From assembly GCF_004340205.1 (NCBI RefSeq), contig NZ_SLWB01000021.1, positions 1 through 42,849 on the forward strand: DNA of 42,849 nt. The letters run 5' to 3'. Shown here piece by piece: positions 1 through 8,979 of the stretch. The notes beneath the pieces were generated by a model. It ran no database searches, was not told where the DNA came from, and saw only the letters and a program-made list of their open reading frames with translations. The DNA is from Acetobacteroides hydrogenigenes. Its GTDB lineage: Bacteria > Bacteroidota > Bacteroidia > Bacteroidales > ZOR0009. The position numbers and the translations under genes were made by a program. Position 1 is the stretch's first letter. Each line of letters opens with the position of its first letter.

Positions 1-32
1 TGCTTCGCCGTGAGCCTTCTTTTGGGTTGTTA

Positions 33-63
33 CAAAAGTAGAATAAACAAAAAAAACAGCAAA
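33..63 (-). promoter_or_regulatory. Bacteroidota-type promoter firing leftward out of the window
   Basis: On the minus strand a TTTG (-33 type, 60-63) is followed after 19 nt by TACTTTTG (33-40), which matches the TAnnTTTG -7 consensus of Bacteroidota. It would drive a gene lying left of base 1, divergent from the gene at 286. The rest of 1-285 has no convincing gene. Confidence 0.5.
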
Positions 64-285
64 ATAGACTTGGAATTTATCACAGAACCTCTGTGTTTAA
101 GCAAAGCCACATCGGATTCACGTCCACGCTTTGGGCTACCGCAAATGCGTAGCGCATCTTTTATTCCTGCCAGATTTTCACTTTTTTTGGGTAAAAATGA
201 GTACAATCTTGCCTCCTGATGCTCTATGTAGAGGCGGGGTTGCACGATATGGCCGCCTTTAGTAGCTAAAACAAAATATTAAAGA

Positions 286-3108
286 ATGATAATCGTAAAG
301 CGCTTACTTGTAGTTTTTCTGATTGCCTTACTAGGTAGGGCTAACGCTCAAGAGGTTGGAGGTCATCCTTGGGGAGTAAGGTGGCAGTGCATAAGCACCG
401 ATACGCTCCGGTTGATCTACCCGGTGGGGATGGACTCCCAAGCCTTTAAGGTATCCGATTTGATCCACTACGAGGCAAAACGGAACAGCCGCACCATAGG
501 CGGAAAGGTTCCTCGGCTAAGCCTGATCTTTCAAAATCAGACGGTGGAGCCCAACGGATTTGTAACCCTTATGCCCTTTCGATCGGAGTTTTTTACGACA
601 CCACCACAGGATATGCAAATGCTCGGATCGATGGATTGGCTCACCTCTCTGGGTATTCACGAGTATCGGCATTCGCTTCAGTTCTACAACCAGCGCCGAG
701 GTGTTGTACGGCTGCTGTACTGGCTCAACGGCGATGCGGGCTGGGCGGTGGGGGCAAATCTGCTATTCCCGCCTTGGTACTACGAGGGCGATGCCGTATT
801 CACCGAAACAAAGCTGAGCAACGGAGGGCGGGGGCGCATGCCATCCTTTATGGCCCCATTCTGGTCGATGGCCGAGGAGGGCAAGCGGTATCCCTATGTC
901 AAGCTACGCAATGGCTCGTATAAAGATCCGCTACCCAACCACTACGCATACGGCTACCTGATGTGCTCGTACATCAACGATAGGTATGGCGAGGAATCGT
1001 TCGTTAACGTTACCAAGCATACAGCCCGTCTTAGAGGGGTGTTCTTCCCATTCTCGGCATCGCTAAAGAAGGTTGTTGGAGCACGGCCAAGCGCTATTTA
1101 CAATGATGCTTTTGGCGATATGGTCTACGCGTGGAAGCTGCAAAATGCTCAGCGAACAACGGTCGAAGGGGACGCTATCACCAAATCAAAAAAGAAGGAG
1201 TTTCGGAGTTACGAATCGCCTTCGCTTGTTGATTCGAACCGGGTGGTCGCCATTCTTTCCCGTTTAAACGAGATAAAAACCGTGGTTGAAGTAAGCACCC
1301 AAACCGGTGAAGAAAAGGAGCTCTTTAAGCTGGGGGCAACCTACAACGATCGGCTACATGCCGCCGCCGGTAAAGTCGTTTGGTCGGAGGTGGTGCCCGA
1401 TATCCGTTGGCAGAATAGGAGCTACTCCGTAATCAAGCTATACCAGCTTAGCAATGGCAAGACAAGGACAATTGGTGGAAGAAGTAGGCTGTTTTCGCCC
1501 TCTCTCTCTCCCGACGGATCACGAATTGCAGCGGTGCGCATTTCTACCAACCAGCGGTACGATGTGGTTATCCTTTCGGCTGCCGACGGCAAGGAGCTTG
1601 CTGCCCTACCCAATGGTGAAGGGCTAGCCATATTTACTCCGACATGGAGTAGGGGTGGCGATCGTATCGTTTTTGTAGGAAAGAAGGACGGTAAGCTCTC
1701 TCTGTTCGATCAGCCTATTGCAGCGGGCGCGCCTCGTCGGTTGATGCCCTATACCTCTCATGTTATTGCCAACCCTACCTGCAGCAACGGCAAGGTTTAC
1801 TTCGAGGCCAGCTTCGGTGGACAGGATAATATTTACGCCATTGATGCAACGGGTGGAATGCCCGAAAAGCTTACTCAAGCCACTATTGGCGGCTACCAGC
1901 CTACAATTTTCGGAAATAAGCTGGTGTATTCGAGCTATAGCATAAACGGAAGTAGGCTTTGCCTGCTCGATAATCCCGCTTCATTGGAAGTTTTGGGAAA
2001 GATTGATGAGCCTCGATCGCTTAACATGCCAGGGGCAGGAACCTCCATTAATGCTAGCCCTGTTGCATTAACCGATTCAGTTCCTTCGCGTGATTGGAAA
2101 ACTAGCCGCTACAGTCCTACTAGGCATCTGATTAATATTCATAGCTGGGGACTAGAGGCAAACGGCAGCTACGTTGGAGCAAAGGTGCTTTCGCAGGATG
2201 TACTCTCAAAGCTATCGATTGAGGCATCGTGGATGTATAGCGGTAAAGATCGTAGCAACTATTTTTCCGGCACATTTCTTTGGGGAGGATGGTACCCATA
2301 TGTAGGTGCTTCATTTTCCAAAATTCTAGATAGAAACCCATTTGGAGGCTTTTTCGACTACTACAAGTACGACGAGCAGGTGGTTAACTCGCTCGTAGCG
2401 GTTCCATTTAACCTTTCGAGGGGATGCTACAGCACAAACTTGTTGCTATCGGGTAGCTACAGCTATCACAACATCCAATGGAAGGAGCCTGTTGTCGAAA
2501 CCCGAGAGCTGCATAGCTATACGGTAGGAGGAAAGTTCAGCAATCTTCGCTACACAGCTCTTCAGCAGATTAACCCCCGTTTTGGGCAGGTAGTTAAGGC
2601 AGAGTATAAGAATGCTTTTGCCGGCAGCTTTAGTAAGGAATCGTTTAGGGGTAATGCTAAGCTATTTTTCCCCGGCTTTCGTAAAACACATAGCTTAGAG
2701 GTTAGCTCCGGCCTAGGCTGGGAAACGAACACGGCATCCTACTACTTTTACGACACTACGAACCTATCGCGTGGGTACTCGCTTTTCCCTGTTAGCCGTT
2801 ATTCTAAGGCCTCGCTGGACTACAGCTTGCCAGTCAGCTATCCTGATTGGGGTGTAAATGGTGGGTTCTTCCTTAAAAGAATTAGGCTAACTGGGTTCTA
2901 CGATTATGCCCGTGCTAAAAATGACTTTGGAACGAAAGGCTGGAGCGATTACGCATCTTTTGGCATCGAAGCAATCTTCGATACTAGGGTCTTTAATCTT
3001 GTAGAGATGCCATTGGGCATTCGTCAGTCGATTCTGCTAAATACCGATCCAGGAGATACGAGACGGGCTGTAAACACCGAAATTTTTGTAAAGATAGTAT
3101 CCTTCTAA
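286..3108 (+). CDS. Secreted zincin / TolB-like propeller / outer-membrane barrel protein
   Basis: The 940-residue protein has a clear signal peptide, with cleavage expected after the Ala-Asn-Ala near residue 21. Three regions follow. Residues about 60-260 contain HEYRH at 125-129, an HExxH zinc-metalloprotease motif. A Trp-Tyr-Tyr-Glu-Gly-Asp-Ala stretch has E167 placed like the third zinc ligand of gluzincins such as the peptidase MA-like family. Residues about 300-620 hold repeated segments of the type 'SPSLSPDGSRIA' and 'PTWSRGGDRIVF', typical of TolB/WD40-like propeller blades. The last 300 residues are rich in alternating aromatic strands and end in Phe, as in outer-membrane beta-barrels. 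The motifs are visible; an outer-membrane location and protease activity are inferred. It is a single gene, followed by a strong hairpin. I do not know a named homologue. Confidence 0.85.
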   Translation: MIIVKRLLVVFLIALLGRANAQEVGGHPWGVRWQCISTDTLRLIYPVGMDSQAFKVSDLIHYEAKRNSRTIGGKVPRLSLIFQNQTVEPNGFVTLMPFRSEFFTTPPQDMQMLGSMDWLTSLGIHEYRHSLQFYNQRRGVVRLLYWLNGDAGWAVGANLLFPPWYYEGDAVFTETKLSNGGRGRMPSFMAPFWSMAEEGKRYPYVKLRNGSYKDPLPNHYAYGYLMCSYINDRYGEESFVNVTKHTARLRGVFFPFSASLKKVVGARPSAIYNDAFGDMVYAWKLQNAQRTTVEGDAITKSKKKEFRSYESPSLVDSNRVVAILSRLNEIKTVVEVSTQTGEEKELFKLGATYNDRLHAAAGKVVWSEVVPDIRWQNRSYSVIKLYQLSNGKTRTIGGRSRLFSPSLSPDGSRIAAVRISTNQRYDVVILSAADGKELAALPNGEGLAIFTPTWSRGGDRIVFVGKKDGKLSLFDQPIAAGAPRRLMPYTSHVIANPTCSNGKVYFEASFGGQDNIYAIDATGGMPEKLTQATIGGYQPTIFGNKLVYSSYSINGSRLCLLDNPASLEVLGKIDEPRSLNMPGAGTSINASPVALTDSVPSRDWKTSRYSPTRHLINIHSWGLEANGSYVGAKVLSQDVLSKLSIEASWMYSGKDRSNYFSGTFLWGGWYPYVGASFSKILDRNPFGGFFDYYKYDEQVVNSLVAVPFNLSRGCYSTNLLLSGSYSYHNIQWKEPVVETRELHSYTVGGKFSNLRYTALQQINPRFGQVVKAEYKNAFAGSFSKESFRGNAKLFFPGFRKTHSLEVSSGLGWETNTASYYFYDTTNLSRGYSLFPVSRYSKASLDYSLPVSYPDWGVNGGFFLKRIRLTGFYDYARAKNDFGTKGWSDYASFGIEAIFDTRVFNLVEMPLGIRQSILLNTDPGDTRRAVNTEIFVKIVSF

Positions 3109-3140
3109 AAGTGTCGTATAGGGCATTAGCGTTTTCTCAA

Positions 3141-3182
3141 TAAGCAAAAGCAGCACTCTGTACAAGGTGCTGCTTTTGCTTA
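3141..3182. terminator. Bidirectional terminator between convergent genes
   Basis: A 16-bp perfect inverted repeat (3141-3156 with 3167-3182, arms starting taagcaaaagcagcac) encloses a 10-nt loop. It lies between the 3' ends of the convergent genes 286-3108 and 3222-3842. Arm ends are A/T rich, so it can serve both directions. Confidence 0.8.
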
Positions 3183-3221
3183 TAAGGGAATTGTCTGATT
3201 GATGCTCTTCAACGCGTGGAG

Positions 3222-3842
3222 CTAAATCGCTTCTACCTTGATGTCTATTGCTCCTCTAAGAACTGCTAGACCGTTTGGGGTGCAGCATCCCTTTATTAGG
3301 TAGTAGAGCATTTTGTTATGCTGCTGGTTGTTTATCGGAGGTAGCTGAAGGTAGCGCTGGTCTTGGAAGGCTGCTTCCATCATGGTAATGTACATTTGAC
3401 TGGAGGTATCCGTATCAAGGTCATTCTCGAACAGGTCGCTGGCGATGCCCTTCTTAAAAGTAAACTGTATTAGCTCTATGAAGTTGGTGCGATGCTTAAG
3501 AACGATCTGCTGCATGGGGGGCACTAGCGCAAGTTCGGTTCGCGAGGTGATGAGTTGGCTACAATCGCGGTGAGTGGCTGCAAAGAGGCCGCCTATTTGC
3601 ATGAGCACCTCAATGGGGTTGGTGCTTTCGCGTAGGATTTTTCGGATCTCGAGTTCCTTGCTCTTGAGGTATTCGTCAATAATACATTCTATCAGCTGCT
3701 GCTTGCTCTCGAAGTGGTTGTAAAGCGTTTTCTTGGTGATACCAATAGATGCGGCTATCTCTTCAACTTTTAAGCGGTTGCCTCCCGATCTCAAAAATAG
3801 AGGGGTAAATCGGCTGATATAGTAAAGCTTTCTTGATTTCAT
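3222..3842 (-). CDS. TetR/AcrR family transcriptional regulator
   Basis: The 206-residue protein has a TetR-type N-terminal DNA-binding domain. The stretch VEEIAASIGITKKTLYNHF (about residues 26-44), followed by a K-Q-Q-L helix, is the characteristic helix-turn-helix. The C-terminal ligand-binding domain is variable and gives no specific ligand. The start at 3842 is backed by an upstream AAGGATGA. The gene lies 48 nt after the MFS transporter gene on the same strand, and I see no promoter box in the gap. It is probably the last gene of the efflux operon and a local repressor of it, an arrangement common for TetR-controlled pumps. The autoregulatory role is inferred. Confidence 0.88.
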   Translation of the reverse strand: MKSRKLYYISRFTPLFLRSGGNRLKVEEIAASIGITKKTLYNHFESKQQLIECIIDEYLKSKELEIRKILRESTNPIEVLMQIGGLFAATHRDCSQLITSRTELALVPPMQQIVLKHRTNFIELIQFTFKKGIASDLFENDLDTDTSSQMYITMMEAAFQDQRYLQLPPINNQQHNKMLYYLIKGCCTPNGLAVLRGAIDIKVEAI

Positions 3843-3890
3843 TTCATCCTTGTTTTAGTGGTGATAATTTTGGGCAGATGCATCAGCATT

Positions 3891-5504
3891 TTACATTGCT
3901 ACAGGAGTCACATCTTCGATGGCCTGTTCCTCTTTCTTTTTTCTTCCGTTTGTTTGATAGCCCCTAATGCTATACCCCTTTACGCGCTTGCGCATAATGA
4001 CGATTCGGCGATATCGGGTAGAGCCAAAGCGGTGAAGGGCGATGTAAATCAGGATAACGAATCCGGCAATGATGGTGTACCCCAGCAGCTGCTTTACGGC
4101 AAGCATGATGGCTTGGAGCTGCGTCGACTTGTAGAGCATGAGGCCACCTCCACGCAGCTGTCCCATAAAATCGGCAGCATCCATGTGAGAGGCTAGGTTG
4201 GTAAGGTTCTGAAGCTGCAGCTTGTAGAAAGCCCATGCGAGTATGGAGCCGAACAGCGCCTGTCCCACAAAGGAGCGAACCATCACCAGAATGGCCATTG
4301 CCGAGAGCATCTGGTTGTTGGTTAGCCGTTGCGAGCAGTAAATGGCCAGCGAGATGTAGAGCACGCAGAGGCCTATCCCCTTAAGGATGGTAGGTAGTAT
4401 AAAGAAGCTTACCTGTACCACGGGGGCAATGGTAAAGTATAGGATGATGTGCGCTACCAAGTACGCTCCAAAGCCTATCATAACGAGCTCCTTTAAGTCT
4501 AGGTTGCGCCTTAGCCAAAAAAAGCAGATTATGCCTCCAATGATGGCCCCGGGAAACATCGCCAGGTTTATCTGGTTTGTCAGAAGAGAGCTGTAGCCCA
4601 GTACGCCCATCATGTAGGTGTTCTGCATGCTTCCGCTGCTTACAAATAGCCCCATCAGCGCGATCATTACTAGCGAATGGATCACGTTTTTTTTGGAAAA
4701 TCCTCCCATATCCATAAAAGGACGCTTGATGGACAGTTGAAAGGCAACAAAAATTACCAGCATGACAAAGAAGGCGACTGTCCCCCACCAGATAACCTCA
4801 GACTGGAACCATCCGTGAAACTTGGTGAAGGTGAGCACGTAGTTAAGCACCATCATCATGGCAAAGAAAAGCAGTAGGCTGGTCCAGTGAAACTGGTAAA
4901 AAGGCATTTTCTTCATGCCTCGGCTGTTGTGCATAAACACCAGCGATAGCAAGGCACATGATAGGCAGTAGATGATGGCTACAAGGTTGGTATGCTCCCA
5001 AAACATGCGGTAGGCCAACGAACCCATGTAAAACCCTGCGTACTGACCAATGATTATGGCTAGGGGGTAGAAGATGGGGTAGAAGCGTTTCCTGTCCATC
5101 TTTGGCGTTATGATAAAGTAGATGGGCAGGATAAACTCAATGGTGCCGAACATCTTAAAAAAGCCCATCAGCAGTGAGGCAAACGCTATTACGTATACAT
5201 TGTCGGTTGTGGAGGTAACGTAGCAGAGCAGGCTCATAATAACCAACCCTCCAACCACGATCTCTTTGGATCGGAAGTAGGGTTTGGTACGAATAAGCAG
5301 CGGCATAGCACCTGCCATACCTATAAACATGGCGTTGCTGGCAAACGAAAAGGCTTCGGAGATTTCCCCCATTCCCGAACTCATGTCGATGATGTTGGAT
5401 GAATACACGCACGACACAGCCATGAAGGGTAGGAAGGTAACGATGATGAGCAGCAGCTGCAGGAGCTTGGGCACCCAATCGTGGTAAAGACCTTGCTTGT
5501 ACAT
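3891..5504 (-). CDS. MFS drug transporter, DHA2 / EmrB type
   Basis: The 537-residue polytopic membrane protein has about 14 hydrophobic segments, the number typical of the DHA2 (EmrB/QacA) branch of the major facilitator superfamily. The N-terminus YHDWVPKLLQLLLIIVTFLP enters the first membrane helix. It should export lipophilic compounds by proton antiport, working with the HlyD-like adaptor and TolC-like channel encoded just upstream. I chose the ATG at 5504, 4 nt past the stop of the adaptor gene. An ATG at 5534 would add 10 residues and overlap that gene. The C-terminal tail after the last helix is rich in Lys, Arg and Glu and probably cytoplasmic. The substrate cannot be read from the sequence. 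Confidence 0.9.
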   Translation of the reverse strand: MYKQGLYHDWVPKLLQLLLIIVTFLPFMAVSCVYSSNIIDMSSGMGEISEAFSFASNAMFIGMAGAMPLLIRTKPYFRSKEIVVGGLVIMSLLCYVTSTTDNVYVIAFASLLMGFFKMFGTIEFILPIYFIITPKMDRKRFYPIFYPLAIIIGQYAGFYMGSLAYRMFWEHTNLVAIIYCLSCALLSLVFMHNSRGMKKMPFYQFHWTSLLLFFAMMMVLNYVLTFTKFHGWFQSEVIWWGTVAFFVMLVIFVAFQLSIKRPFMDMGGFSKKNVIHSLVMIALMGLFVSSGSMQNTYMMGVLGYSSLLTNQINLAMFPGAIIGGIICFFWLRRNLDLKELVMIGFGAYLVAHIILYFTIAPVVQVSFFILPTILKGIGLCVLYISLAIYCSQRLTNNQMLSAMAILVMVRSFVGQALFGSILAWAFYKLQLQNLTNLASHMDAADFMGQLRGGGLMLYKSTQLQAIMLAVKQLLGYTIIAGFVILIYIALHRFGSTRYRRIVIMRKRVKGYSIRGYQTNGRKKKEEQAIEDVTPVAM

Positions 5505-5508
5505 TGGT

Positions 5509-6576
5509 CTACTTGTTGATTCGTATCTCGACATTCATACCGGCACGTAGCAGCTCGGCATCCTCCTTCTTGTTGGCGTTGGTTAGCTCGATGCGTACAG
5601 GAAAGCGCTGTTGTACCTTTACAAAGTTTCCGGTTGAGTTATCGACCGGAATGGCCGAGAACTTAGAGCCTGTGGCTCCCGAAATGGCGGTAATAACCCC
5701 TTCGTACTCCTTGTCGTCGAGGGCGTCAACCTTGATGGATACCTTTTTTCCTATGGTAACGGCTTTCATTTGCTTTTCGCGGAAGTTGGCAACCACCCAC
5801 TTCTCGTTGCTCTTTACGATGGTTAGCAGCTGCTGTCCGGGTTGGATGAGCTGTCCCTCTTGGATAAGTCGGCGGCCAGCGATGCAGCTGTAGGGGGCAA
5901 CAATCTTGGCGTACGAAACGTTAAGTTTGGCCATGTCCAGCGCCGCTTTTGTTCGCATAACTTCGGCATCGTTTTGTCCGATTCTTTTGGTCACCTCTAC
6001 CACCGAAAGCTGAGCCGATTTTCGCTGGCTGAGGAGCGCCTGATACTGAGCCTTCGAGGCGTCGTACTCGGCTTTTACCTGATCGAACTGCGCCTTGGTT
6101 ACCGCATCGTCTTTTAGCAGGTTGGCGTAGCGGGTGTAGGTTTGCTCGGTGTTGCTAAGACGTGCCTTAGCAGCGGCAATGTTGGCATCGTTTACGTTGA
6201 GGTTGTTGCTAGCCGTGTTAACCGACGATTCGGTGAGCTCCCTTGCGGCAAGGGCATTCTTGTAGGCCGCTTCGGCTTGCGCTTGGGCTATCTTCAGCTC
6301 CCTATCGTCGAGTACAACTATTGTGTCTCCCTTGTTGATCTGCTGGTGCTCCACAAAGCGTATCTCCTTAATGTACCCCTGAACCTTGCTGTTTATGGGG
6401 TTGATGTACTCTTCCACCTGTGCATCGTTGGTGTAGCAGTCCTCGCCGATGTGGAAGTAGGCTCTTATGGCCCATACTAGGGCTACTGCAACAGCCCCAA
6501 GGGCTATCGTATTAATCATGTAAACTCGGTACTTGTTGAGTCCTGCTTTGGGGGCTTTATTTTTCTTATGCGACAT
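5509..6576 (-). CDS. HlyD/EmrA-family periplasmic adaptor of an efflux pump
   Basis: The 355-residue membrane fusion protein has one N-terminal transmembrane helix (about residues 20-40). A lipoyl/barrel-sandwich half follows (INSKVQGYIKEI...GDTIVVLDD, about 62-92). The alpha-helical hairpin (about 95-215) is Ala/Gln rich with coiled-coil character. The second lipoyl half has the usual 'IVAPYSCIAGRRLIQEGQLI' pattern, and a beta-barrel domain follows. This is the EmrA/VceA layout, which bridges an inner-membrane MFS pump to an outer-membrane TolC channel. It lies 56 nt after the TolC-like gene and 4 nt before the MFS gene, so the three genes form one transport operon. Confidence 0.92.
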   Translation of the reverse strand: MSHKKNKAPKAGLNKYRVYMINTIALGAVAVALVWAIRAYFHIGEDCYTNDAQVEEYINPINSKVQGYIKEIRFVEHQQINKGDTIVVLDDRELKIAQAQAEAAYKNALAARELTESSVNTASNNLNVNDANIAAAKARLSNTEQTYTRYANLLKDDAVTKAQFDQVKAEYDASKAQYQALLSQRKSAQLSVVEVTKRIGQNDAEVMRTKAALDMAKLNVSYAKIVAPYSCIAGRRLIQEGQLIQPGQQLLTIVKSNEKWVVANFREKQMKAVTIGKKVSIKVDALDDKEYEGVITAISGATGSKFSAIPVDNSTGNFVKVQQRFPVRIELTNANKKEDAELLRAGMNVEIRINK

Positions 6577-6632
6577 ATCTCGTTTTTATTTGATGGGGTG
6601 TTTGCTATTGTGTACTTCTTTGCTGTTTCTGG

Positions 6633-7949
6633 CTACAGCTTTCCGGCTGCATTCAGCAGCTTGTAGTAGGTGAATACAATGCCTATTTGGGCGTTGGTTT
6701 GCTGCAGCTCGGCATCGAGTTTGGTATTGGTGGCATCGAGCATATCAAGGAGCAGCGCCAGCTGGTTGAGGTACTTCTTTTCCATCGTTTTGTAGTTCTC
6801 TTGTGCCAGTTGCATGTTTACCGTAGCTGTTTCCTGCTGCTTTAGCGCATCCAGGTGCTTGAGGTAGGCGGAGTGTACGGCCAGCTCGGTATTTTGCTGC
6901 TGCATAACCACGTTTTGCTGTGCCTGTATCAGCTGCAGGCTGCTTAGCTTGATGCTGCGCGGCGCGTTGTAGAGCGAGGCAATGTTGAACGAAAGCGTAG
7001 CACCCACCTGCCAGCCGTTGGTGTACATGTCAACAGCAGGAGTCCTCGACGTAATGGGGCGCTGCAGGCTGTTGGCGGCGTAAAGGCTTAGGGTTGGCAT
7101 CCTATCGGCCTTGGCAATGGCCATACTTTTCTCCGCTATTTGAACGCTCTTCTCCGATAGCTTAATGTCGAATCCTCCAGTTACAGCCTCGCTTTGGTAC
7201 TTCTCTAAACTTTCCAGATTAGGCTTGTTGGCTAAGATGGTGGTGTCGGGTAGAATAACCGCATCGGCTGGAAGTCCCGTAGCCATGGTTAGCTGGCGGT
7301 TGAGGATGTCGATGTTGTTCTGAAGTTGCGAGCAGGCCTGGTTAAGGTTCGAGATGAGCAGTCTGGTTCGGATAACGTCGTTTTGCGTTACCAGCCCCTG
7401 CTGGTGCATTTTGTTGATGTTCTTTAAACGAACCTCCGAAAGCTCGATATTCTTTTGGTAGATCAGGTGCTGGTTGCGGAGGCGGAACAGCTCCAGGTAG
7501 TAGCTCGCTACCAGCAGCTTTATGTCCTGCTTGTTTTTTTCGAGGCTCAGCGCAGCCAGCTGCTGCTGCAGGTCGGCAACGCCTATGGCGTTTCTAACCG
7601 CATTGCCCTTAAAGATGAGCTGGCTGGTCTGCAGCGTAAGGCTGTTGCCAAAGTGGGGCATCGCTACGGTCGTCTTCTTGGAGAGATCGGTATCGTAAAT
7701 AGTTGCATCGCCTAGGTAGAAAGCGCTGGCCGATGCTGCGAGGCTGGGAAACTGCTGCGTCTTGGCCACCTGCACCCGCTGCTGGCTTACCTCTACCGAA
7801 GCTGCCGAAACTTTTAATGCCTGATTATTGCTAATGGCCAATTCCACCAACTCGTCAATGGAGTAGGTGCGCTGTTGGGGTGTTTGGCCCCATGCTCCTA
7901 TTGCTGCTGTGCTTATGAGCGCAGCAAGCCACATTGTTTTTATGTTCAT
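6633..7949 (-). CDS. TolC-family outer-membrane efflux protein
   Basis: The 438-residue protein has a signal peptide (MNIKTMWLAALISTAAIGAW, with cleavage near GQ) and two repeated outer-membrane-efflux-protein halves. These are long amphipathic Gln/Ala/Leu-rich helices, each preceded by a short strand region, and N-terminal YSIDELVELAISNNQAL is the typical OEP start. It forms the outer-membrane channel of the pump whose adaptor and MFS component follow. I prefer the ATG at 7949. The frame stays open to a TTG at 7976, and a near-consensus -7 box (7997-8004) lies 20 nt before that TTG, so the upstream start is not excluded. It is the first gene of the efflux operon. Confidence 0.9.
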   Translation of the reverse strand: MNIKTMWLAALISTAAIGAWGQTPQQRTYSIDELVELAISNNQALKVSAASVEVSQQRVQVAKTQQFPSLAASASAFYLGDATIYDTDLSKKTTVAMPHFGNSLTLQTSQLIFKGNAVRNAIGVADLQQQLAALSLEKNKQDIKLLVASYYLELFRLRNQHLIYQKNIELSEVRLKNINKMHQQGLVTQNDVIRTRLLISNLNQACSQLQNNIDILNRQLTMATGLPADAVILPDTTILANKPNLESLEKYQSEAVTGGFDIKLSEKSVQIAEKSMAIAKADRMPTLSLYAANSLQRPITSRTPAVDMYTNGWQVGATLSFNIASLYNAPRSIKLSSLQLIQAQQNVVMQQQNTELAVHSAYLKHLDALKQQETATVNMQLAQENYKTMEKKYLNQLALLLDMLDATNTKLDAELQQTNAQIGIVFTYYKLLNAAGKL

Positions 7950-7996
7950 TTGCGTCTTCTTGTCTATCACTTTCAATTTTGTGATGTTTGAGACAG

Positions 7997-8004
7997 CAAA
8001 GATT
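7997..8004 (-). promoter_or_regulatory. Near-consensus -7 box upstream of the efflux operon
   Basis: On the minus strand AATCTTTG, followed by C, differs from TAnnTTTG only at its first base. It is in the right place for the TolC-like gene and its downstream partners. No -33 TTTG at the usual spacing was found. Confidence 0.3.
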
Positions 8005-8117
8005 GAACAAAGGCAGGGGGCTAAAAATGGGCAAATTTCGGGTGATGATGTTCGAAATTCGGATTAATCTTTTTTTAACGCTCTAATAATGAAATTGAGA
8101 GTGGAATCCTTATTGCG

Positions 8118-8957
8118 CTACATCTTTTCGCGGAAGGCCGATGGCGAGAGGTTGGTTAGCCGCTTGAAGAACTTGCTGAAGGCGTACTGGTCGCTAAAGT
8201 TGAGCTCGCGGGCAATGTGGTTAATGGTTAGCTCGGGGGTTGATAGCAGCACCTTGGCCTCGGTGGCTATGGCTTGGTTGATGATTTCTCCTGCCGTAAC
8301 CCCTGTCGTTTGCTTGATGGTTTCAGAGAGGTGCTTGGGCGATATACCCAGCTTCTGCGCGTAAAAGCTGAGGCTGCGCTCCTTTCGGAAGTTGGCGGTA
8401 ACTAGCTGGATGTACTCTAGCGTAATCTTGTCGGCCCGGTTGAGCTCGGTGAGGGTTACCTGGTTGTACCGGTTGGTGATATCTGCCAAAATGTAAATGG
8501 CCGAAAGAAAGAGATGGTGGACAATCTCCTTCCTCATCCTATCCTTATTGGGTAAAAAGAGCCTGTTCCTAAGTAGCTCCAGCACCTCCCATAGCTCCTG
8601 AAACTCTGCATCGGTAAGCTGGTAGTGGCTCTGAAGGGATGAGGAGAAGAAAGATCGGGCATCGAACCGCCGAATCTTAATGGCCGCGATAGATTCAAAT
8701 CCCGAGTTGATGGCTAAAATGCGTAGCTCGATGTTGGGGTCGAATTCGACGAACTCGTAGATATTATTCGATTGTATTCTAAGAACCGTATTCTGCAGCA
8801 GCGTGTAGGCTTTCAGGTTGTAGTTCACCTTTATCCATCCTTTCCGCACAAATATGAGGGCGTTTTGAACTGGATGATAGGGTCTGCCCACCACGATATG
8901 CTGGGTCATTACCTCCTCGGTGTAGATCTCTAGGTTGTTTTTGAGCTGCCAAGTCAT
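8118..8957 (-). CDS. AraC-family transcriptional regulator
   Basis: The 279-residue protein has an N-terminal cupin-like sensing region (about residues 1-140) and a C-terminal AraC DNA-binding domain. The second domain shows two helix-turn-helix units: LSFYAQKLGISPKHLSETIK and, further on, TINHIARELNFSDQYAFSKF. The final RLTNLSPSAFRE is the AraC signature end. I chose the ATG at 8957, 22 nt after the priA stop. An ATG at 8996 would overlap priA by 17 nt. It is probably cotranscribed with priA and sits just upstream of the efflux operon on the same strand, so it may control that operon. This is positional inference only, and the inducer is unknown. Confidence 0.88.
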   Translation of the reverse strand: MTWQLKNNLEIYTEEVMTQHIVVGRPYHPVQNALIFVRKGWIKVNYNLKAYTLLQNTVLRIQSNNIYEFVEFDPNIELRILAINSGFESIAAIKIRRFDARSFFSSSLQSHYQLTDAEFQELWEVLELLRNRLFLPNKDRMRKEIVHHLFLSAIYILADITNRYNQVTLTELNRADKITLEYIQLVTANFRKERSLSFYAQKLGISPKHLSETIKQTTGVTAGEIINQAIATEAKVLLSTPELTINHIARELNFSDQYAFSKFFKRLTNLSPSAFREKM

Positions 8958-8979
8958 GGGGTCGATGGTTATAGGTTGC

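Noticed and set aside
10-219. Plus-strand 69-codon frame at the left edge
   Set aside because: It overlaps the leftward promoter and has no recognisable features or ribosome binding site.
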